Positions 58,719 to 63,743 of a stretch of DNA of 63,743 nucleotides are shown in pieces. Numbering within the stretch: position 1 is the first letter of the stretch; every line of letters starts with the position of its first letter. The notes under the pieces were generated by a model that worked only from the letters and a program-made list of their open reading frames with translations, searched no databases and was not told the DNA's origin. The position numbers and the translations under genes are program-made. Origin of the DNA: Andreprevotia sp. IGB-42 (GTDB taxonomy: Bacteria > Pseudomonadota > Gammaproteobacteria > Burkholderiales > Chitinibacteraceae); contig NZ_WXTX01000012.1 of the NCBI RefSeq assembly GCF_009848685.1, forward strand, positions 1 to 63,743, given 5' to 3'.

Positions 58719-61361
58719 TCACTCCACTGCAGCAACAACGTCATCCTTGAGCAGGATCTGGCCATTTTCCACCACGATGCGGATCACGCCACCAGGCACG
58801 GGTGCTTCGGCAGCGGCCAGCAGGCGCAGGCTCAACTCAGTCAGCACCAGGCGGTTGAGCAATGCATCGATGATGCGGCCACCGCTTTCCACCTGATTGC
58901 AGCGGGCACGCAGCTCGGCCAGCACGGCGTCGTCCCACTCCAGCCGCAGTTGGTGGCGTGCCTGCAGGCGGTCGGCAATGCGGCGCAGTTTCAGCGATAC
59001 CAGTTGCTGCAACACCGCGTCGGACAGCGGGTAGTACGGCACCACGTTCATGCGGCCAAGGAAGGCGGCAGGGAAGACCTGGCGCAGCGGCTCGCGCAGT
59101 TCCTGCGCCAGCACGGCCGGTGGCGGGGCCAGATCAGGGTCTGAACACAGCTGGATCAGGTGCTCGCTGCCCACGTTGGAGGTGAGCAGGATCAGCGTGT
59201 TGCGGAAGTCGATATAGCGGCCTTCGCCATCTTCCATCCAGCCCTTGTCGAACACCTGAAAGAACAGTTCGTGCACGTCCGGGTGGGCTTTCTCGATTTC
59301 ATCCAGCAGCACCACGCTGTACGGGCGGCGGCGCACCGCTTCGGTGAGCACCCCGCCTTCGCCATAACCCACATAGCCGGGTGGCGCGCCCTTGAGCGTG
59401 GAAACGGTATGCGCTTCCTGATATTCGCTCATGTTCACGCTGATCAGGTTTTCTTCCCCGCCGTACAGCAGCTCGGCCAGCGCCAGCGCGGTTTCGGTCT
59501 TGCCCACGCCGGACGGGCCCACCAGCATGAACACGCCGGTCGGCTTTACCGGGTCTTCCAGCCCGGCACGGGCGATCTGCACCTGGCGGCTGATTTCCTG
59601 CAACGCATGGTCCTGCCCGACCACGCGGCGGGCCAGATCTTGCGGCAGTTGCAGGATGGCGTTGGTTTCATCACGCACCATGCGGCCCACCGGGATGCCG
59701 GTCCAGTCAGATACCACGGCGGCAACGGCGGCGGCGTCCACGCACGGATGCACCAGCTTGTCTTCACGTTGCAGCGCGTTCAGCTTCTGTTGCAGCGCGA
59801 TATACGCTTCGCGCGGTGCGGTATCGTCCTTGTTGTCACGGATGGCCTGGCCCAGGTCAACCAGCTCTTGCACCAGTTCTTTTTCGGCTTGCCAGCGCCC
59901 GGTCATTTCCAGCGCGGCAGCTTCGTCGGTATCGATGCTGCTGCGCAATGCGGCAATACGCTCGGCGTGATCGAGGCCGTGTTTCTGTTCTTCTTCCAGC
60001 ATCACCAGCGTATCGCTGGCGCGGCTGATGCCGGCGTGCAGGCGCTCGAGCGCGGCGGGCTGCTGCGATTGGCTGACCGCCACGCGCGAGCAAGCGGTAT
60101 CGAGCAGGCTGACCGCCTTGTCCGGCAACTGGCGTGCCGGGATATAACGGTGCGAGAGCTTGACCGCGGCTTCCACTGCTTCGTCCAGCAGGAACACGCG
60201 ATGGTGGCGTTGCAGGTGCGCGGCAACCGAGCGCAGCATGCCGGTGGCCTTGGTTTCGTCCGGCTCGTGCACCTGCACCACCTGGAAGCGGCGGGTCAGC
60301 GCCGGGTCTTTCTCGATGTAGCGCTTGTATTCGCTCCACGTGGTGGCCGCCACCGTGCGCAGCTCGCCGCGCGCCAACGCAGGCTTGAGCAGGTTGGCTG
60401 CATCGCCGGTACCGCTGGCGCCACCGGCACCGATCAGCGTGTGCGCTTCGTCGATGAACAAGATGATGGGCACTTCGGATGCGTGCACTTCGTTGATGAT
60501 CTGCTTGAGGCGGCTTTCGAACTCGCCTTTCACGCCAGCACCGGCCTGCATCATGCCGATATCCAGCGCCAGCAGGCGCACATTGCGCAATGGCTCGGGC
60601 ACGCTGCCTTCCACGATGCGCTGCGCCAGCCCTTCCACCACTGCAGTCTTGCCCACGCCAGCTTCGCCGGTCAGCAGCGGGTTGTTCTGGCGGCGGCGGA
60701 TCAGGATATCGATCATCTGGCGGATTTCATCTTCACGACCGGTCACCGGGTCCATCTTGCCCGAGCGGGCCTGCTCGGTCAGATCAGTGGTGTAGCGCTT
60801 GAGCGCATCGCCACGGCTGCCCGGCATGCCACCCTGCCCCCCTTCGGCTGCATCGCCAGCCGGTGCAGCCTCGGTCACTTCATTGCTTTCCGGTGAGCCG
60901 GCCAGGATGCTGCCCCAGCGTTCGGTCAATGCATCGACATCCAGCTTGCGCAACTCGCTGCTGATGCGGAACAGATCAGTGCGCATGGTAGCGTCGGACA
61001 GGATGGCAACGGTCAAATGGGCGCCACGGATACGCGCCGCACCATATTTGAGCGATGCGTACATCCACGCTTTTTCGACCGCGTGCTCCAGCTCACCGGA
61101 GAAATCGACGCCGGATGCGTTCTGCGGCAACCTGCCCATCAGTGCAGTGAAGTCGGCCGACAGCTTGCCCAGATCCACATCAAAGGCCTTGGCGATCTGA
61201 TGCAGATCAGACCCGCTCAGCTGCAACAACTGATTCAGCCAGTGCGCCACTTCCACGCGCGGGTTACCGCGATAGCGGGCATAGAGCGTTGCGCTTTCCA
61301 GTGCCTCGAATAGCGTGCGATCCAACTTCTCAAACAAGGCTGTGCGGCTGATGTCGGCCAT
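58719..61361 (-). CDS. tssH: Type VI secretion ATPase ClpV/TssH
   Basis: 880 residues from ATG 61361. N-terminal Clp-type domain (MADISRTALFEKLDRTLFEA), first AAA+ ring with GEAGVGKT and FIDEAHTLIGAGG, a middle helical domain, second AAA+ ring with GPSGVGKT and LLDEIEKAHPD, and the C-terminal D2-small domain. Disassembles contracted TssB/TssC sheaths after firing. It is divergent from the FHA gene, 80 bases apart, sharing a promoter region. Length is normal. Confidence 0.96.
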   Translation of the reverse strand: MADISRTALFEKLDRTLFEALESATLYARYRGNPRVEVAHWLNQLLQLSGSDLHQIAKAFDVDLGKLSADFTALMGRLPQNASGVDFSGELEHAVEKAWMYASLKYGAARIRGAHLTVAILSDATMRTDLFRISSELRKLDVDALTERWGSILAGSPESNEVTEAAPAGDAAEGGQGGMPGSRGDALKRYTTDLTEQARSGKMDPVTGREDEIRQMIDILIRRRQNNPLLTGEAGVGKTAVVEGLAQRIVEGSVPEPLRNVRLLALDIGMMQAGAGVKGEFESRLKQIINEVHASEVPIILFIDEAHTLIGAGGASGTGDAANLLKPALARGELRTVAATTWSEYKRYIEKDPALTRRFQVVQVHEPDETKATGMLRSVAAHLQRHHRVFLLDEAVEAAVKLSHRYIPARQLPDKAVSLLDTACSRVAVSQSQQPAALERLHAGISRASDTLVMLEEEQKHGLDHAERIAALRSSIDTDEAAALEMTGRWQAEKELVQELVDLGQAIRDNKDDTAPREAYIALQQKLNALQREDKLVHPCVDAAAVAAVVSDWTGIPVGRMVRDETNAILQLPQDLARRVVGQDHALQEISRQVQIARAGLEDPVKPTGVFMLVGPSGVGKTETALALAELLYGGEENLISVNMSEYQEAHTVSTLKGAPPGYVGYGEGGVLTEAVRRRPYSVVLLDEIEKAHPDVHELFFQVFDKGWMEDGEGRYIDFRNTLILLTSNVGSEHLIQLCSDPDLAPPPAVLAQELREPLRQVFPAAFLGRMNVVPYYPLSDAVLQQLVSLKLRRIADRLQARHQLRLEWDDAVLAELRARCNQVESGGRIIDALLNRLVLTELSLRLLAAAEAPVPGGVIRIVVENGQILLKDDVVAAVE

Positions 61362-61441
61362 CAATGATCTCCGGTGGTACATGCTAAAATAGGGTTCAGA
61401 TCGCAAAGCTCAGGGCTTTGCCCCAGGATTGGTTCAATTCA

Positions 61442-62224
61442 ATGTTTATTCAGCTGATTACTCAGAATGCTGCGGGCAGCGCAGCAAAAAGCGTGGCACT
61501 GGGCGATGCCCAGATCACCATCGGCAGCGCGGCCAGCTGCACGCTGGCCATTCCCGATACCGGCGCCATTTCGCCTGTTCATGCGGTCATCGTGCCGCAT
61601 GCATCGGGCTGGCAGATCCGTGACCAGGGTGATCTGCTGCCGGTCTTGATCAACCAGCGTGCCCTGGGTGCCGGCGAGACACATGTGTTGCGCATCGGTG
61701 ACTACGTCAAGATCGGCGCGTCCATCCTGCAAGTCGTCGCGGAAGTGTCCGCAGACAGCCTGATCGCCCCGTCGGGTGCGCCCGCAAGCAGCCCCCAGGC
61801 AACGCCGGCGCTGCAACCCGTTTCGCTGGTTCAGCAGCAACCTGCCACCCAATATGCCACGCGCATTGCCGCAGAGCGGCTGGCTGAGCTGGGCACGCAT
61901 CGCGGTCCCAGCATCGATCCGCTGGCCATGTTCGGCAGCAGCCAGGCAGGCAGCGCCAACGCACCGGCAGGCAAACCGGCCAGCAGCAGTGATCTGGACA
62001 GCATGTTCGGCCTGGCCGCCAGCACACAGCAGCGGCCTGCAACCATGCCGGTCAACAACAACCTGGATCCGCTGGCTTTGCTGGGCGGCCCCAGCAACCC
62101 GCCGGCCGGGCCGGCTTCGGTGCCGGAACAACGCCAGCAGGCCGCTTCCGCCATCAATATTCCGCGTGCCAGAAGCAGCGACGAAGATGCGCTCGACGCG
62201 CTGTTCCGTCCACCGGGCAAGTAA
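61442..62224 (+). CDS. FHA-domain protein of the T6SS
   Basis: 260 residues from ATG 61442. FHA domain at about 1-95 (IQLITQNAAGSAAKSVALGD, AISPVHAVIVPH, LINQRALGAGE) followed by a low-complexity Pro/Ala/Gln-rich tail with repeated short motifs (IDPLAMFG, LDPLALLGG, DALDALFRPPG). T6SS FHA proteins (TagH/Fha1) bind phosphothreonine partners and help control assembly. The tail lacks the usual C-terminal domain of long TagH proteins. Divergent from tssH. Confidence 0.88.
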   Translation: MFIQLITQNAAGSAAKSVALGDAQITIGSAASCTLAIPDTGAISPVHAVIVPHASGWQIRDQGDLLPVLINQRALGAGETHVLRIGDYVKIGASILQVVAEVSADSLIAPSGAPASSPQATPALQPVSLVQQQPATQYATRIAAERLAELGTHRGPSIDPLAMFGSSQAGSANAPAGKPASSSDLDSMFGLAASTQQRPATMPVNNNLDPLALLGGPSNPPAGPASVPEQRQQAASAINIPRARSSDEDALDALFRPPGK

Positions 62225-62268
62225 GGCTGCGGCGCCGGCCGGCGCGGCCACATGCAAACCCTGCAATG

Positions 62269-63285
62269 TCATGGGCGATGAACCATGTTCGCCCCGTGCA
62301 GGGTCTGCCGGCTGACGTCGGCATCCCGCGCCCAGGTATCAAAGCTCAGTCGCGCACCCTGCCCCAGCCGCAACTGCCGGGCGGGTGCAGCCTGTGCAAT
62401 CAGCCGTACTTCCCAGCGGTATTCAACGCCCACCCAGTTATTGACGAGCGCAGTGAGCGCCTGCATGGCAAAACCGCCGGGGGAAAACAGCTCGTACTGC
62501 ACGCGATCCAGCGGCCCCAGCTCGATAGAAAACCCGTACTGCACATCGGGTACGCGCGCCCCCAGCACCACGCTTTGCGCCAGACCGGCATTGTTGCGGC
62601 CCAGGCAGGATGTTTGGTCGGGCTCAAGCGCGATGTAACCGCGCACGTGTTCGTGTACCACCACATCAACCTGGAACAGCGCATGCAGCAATGACTGCAA
62701 TGCGCATGCGCTGCGTACCGACCGGGAAAAGAAGCCGCTATACAGCAGCTTGAATGAATCGCTGACCGCATCGCGCCCGGCCAGCGCGGCGCTGCCGTAG
62801 CCACACAAGCTCCCCAGCATGTTGCTGAACGGCCCACGCTCGGGGCGATCAAAACTGATCACCGGCTGGCTGTCTGCCCACGCACGGTAAAACAGGCTGT
62901 GCAAACGCTGATGGAATACGTCGGCAAACGCGACCAGACCATCATCCTGATGGTTGTGCAGCTGATCCCATGCCGCTTCGGTCATGTGCAGCTGCAGTGG
63001 CCCGTTTGGCCCGTACACACCAAAGCCTGCCGAGCGGATCATCGGCTTTTCACCCGCACCCGTGCGTACCTCGGCCACCTCGCTGGCGGCGAAGATCAGC
63101 GCAGGCGTTTGCGACAGGCGTACAGCCTCCTGTTGCGGGCGCTGCGCGCGGCCCAGCCGCGGCAAGCCGGGCGACGCGGCATCCACCAGCCGCAGCAGCG
63201 CAAAATAATCCTGGCGGGCTGCGTTCTCGGACAGCGGCGCCAGAACGTTCAGATCAACCCTTTCCGTCCCAGTTGCGCTGGCCAT
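62269..63285 (-). CDS. tssG: T6SS baseplate protein TssG
   Basis: 338 residues, normal for TssG. YFALLRLVDAASPGLPRLGR near the start, then GVYGPNGPLQLHMTEAAWDQ and FHQRLHSLFYRAWADSQPVI. Works with TssE, TssF and TssK in the baseplate wedge. It overlaps the 3' end of tssF by 37 bases, as is usual. It is convergent with the FHA gene. Confidence 0.93.
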   Translation of the reverse strand: MASATGTERVDLNVLAPLSENAARQDYFALLRLVDAASPGLPRLGRAQRPQQEAVRLSQTPALIFAASEVAEVRTGAGEKPMIRSAGFGVYGPNGPLQLHMTEAAWDQLHNHQDDGLVAFADVFHQRLHSLFYRAWADSQPVISFDRPERGPFSNMLGSLCGYGSAALAGRDAVSDSFKLLYSGFFSRSVRSACALQSLLHALFQVDVVVHEHVRGYIALEPDQTSCLGRNNAGLAQSVVLGARVPDVQYGFSIELGPLDRVQYELFSPGGFAMQALTALVNNWVGVEYRWEVRLIAQAAPARQLRLGQGARLSFDTWARDADVSRQTLHGANMVHRP

Positions 63286-63743
63286 GTCTTGATGTCCTTT
63301 CTCCCCAGACCGTGCAGGGTGGTTTCAACAAAGCTGTTCAGATTGGCGTGCTGGCTCAGGTAGTTCTTGAGCACCAACCCCAGCAAGAAAGCGCTGCCAC
63401 CGGCAAACGGCATTTCATCAAAAGTCAGCGCCACGTTGACGCCGCGCGCAAACACGATGGGGCCCCCTCCGGGGTAAGGCCGCGTCACCAGCCGGCTGTG
63501 CACCTGTTGCAGCGCGTTTGCGTGCACGGCATTGCGTCCCCCTACCAGCAGCGCATGCAGCGACAGCAATTCCTTCAACGCGGCCGCCGCCGCGCCATCT
63601 GCCTGATCGTGCAGATACAGGTAATTGAGCGACAGCAGGTTGATCAGCCGCCATGGCGTCTCTCCCTCGGTGACGGCAGGCGTGGGCTCGGTGGGGCCGG
63701 TAATGAAACGGATGCCATCCACCGGGGCCGAATCAGTCATGGC
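63249..63743 (-). CDS. tssF: T6SS baseplate protein TssF, C-terminal part
   Basis: The gene runs off the right edge; only the last 164 or so codons are visible. The end matches TssF: WRLINLLSLNYLYLHDQ, FARGVNVALTFDEMPFAGGS and LGLVLKNYLSQHANLNSFVE. It precedes tssG on the same strand with a 37-base overlap. Its N-terminus and the rest of the T6SS operon lie to the right of the window. Confidence 0.92.
   Translation of the reverse strand, partial: AMTDSAPVDGIRFITGPTEPTPAVTEGETPWRLINLLSLNYLYLHDQADGAAAAALKELLSLHALLVGGRNAVHANALQQVHSRLVTRPYPGGGPIVFARGVNVALTFDEMPFAGGSAFLLGLVLKNYLSQHANLNSFVETTLHGLGRKDIKTWPAQLGRKGLI

Noticed and set aside
59160-60896. 578-codon open frame opposite tssH
   Set aside because: Same reason; tssH on the minus strand has all Walker motifs.

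Overview
The window looks like chromosomal DNA of a high-GC, motile-lifestyle betaproteobacterium. Protein style, the thi gene set, the family of small intergenic repeats and a probable chitin-oxidation operon suggest a Neisseriales/Chromobacteriaceae relative. This placement is inference; no rRNA, tRNA or CRISPR array was seen.

Layout. 1-3.7 kb: LysR regulator divergent from a VOC protein and an SDR oxidoreductase, with several non-coding repeats. 3.3-7.5 kb: DUF2325 protein, MFS exporter, and a Tas-like aldo-keto reductase overlapped by a sigma-54 activator gene. 7.7-12.7 kb: PadR/DUF1700 pair, Kef-type antiporter, and a GAF-PAS-PAS-GGDEF diguanylate cyclase. 12.8-15.9 kb: an HNH-nuclease / LysM-PG-binding / type VI-type extension-domain cluster. 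16.2-24.5 kb: a large autotransporter, an odd response-regulator/pseudo-kinase fusion, a candidate structured RNA, and an M30-like metallopeptidase lipoprotein. 24.8-32.6 kb: a seven-gene operon (PLP deaminase, GntP permease, RpiR regulator, D-aminoacylase-type deacylase, RidA, KDG kinase, TIM-barrel-like protein). Its enzyme order fits conversion of N-acetyl-D-glucosaminate (oxidised GlcNAc) to acetate, ammonia and KDPG. 32.7-35.2 kb: DHA2 exporter and divergent LysR regulator. 35.2-40.4 kb: a BarA-type hybrid kinase and an HD-GYP response regulator. 40.7-44.3 kb: DUF4287 protein, SRPBCC-SRPBCC-ArsR operon with tandem operators, and two tandem paralogous lipoproteins. 44.5-49.7 kb: luciferase-like monooxygenase, TPP riboswitch-thiM-thiE-thiD, and cytX under its own TPP riboswitch, which has an unusually long arm. 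49.65-53.05 kb: an AT-richer 3.3-kb segment bracketed by two nearly identical 98/99-bp direct repeats. It carries an AraC/GyrI-type regulator, a TPR protein and a small membrane protein, and looks like a recent insertion into the cytX upstream region. 53.1-56.7 kb: lipoprotein, YdjM-like membrane protein, dinB, zinc-ribbon protein. 56.8-58.6 kb: small unrecognised genes, partly AT-rich. 58.7 kb to the right edge: part of a type VI secretion cluster (tssH/clpV, FHA protein, tssG, truncated tssF).

How it fits together. The window combines scavenging (sugar-acid/D-amino-acid-like catabolism, thiamine precursor salvage), c-di-GMP and two-component signalling, surface adhesion (autotransporter) and interbacterial competition (T6SS with a distant T6-like accessory cluster). 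The most unusual items are the probable GlcNAc-1-acid operon with an unknown TIM-barrel member, the HNH/LysM cluster, the regulator-kinase fusion lacking its phosphoacceptor histidine, the repeat-bracketed island, and the extended-arm TPP riboswitch.
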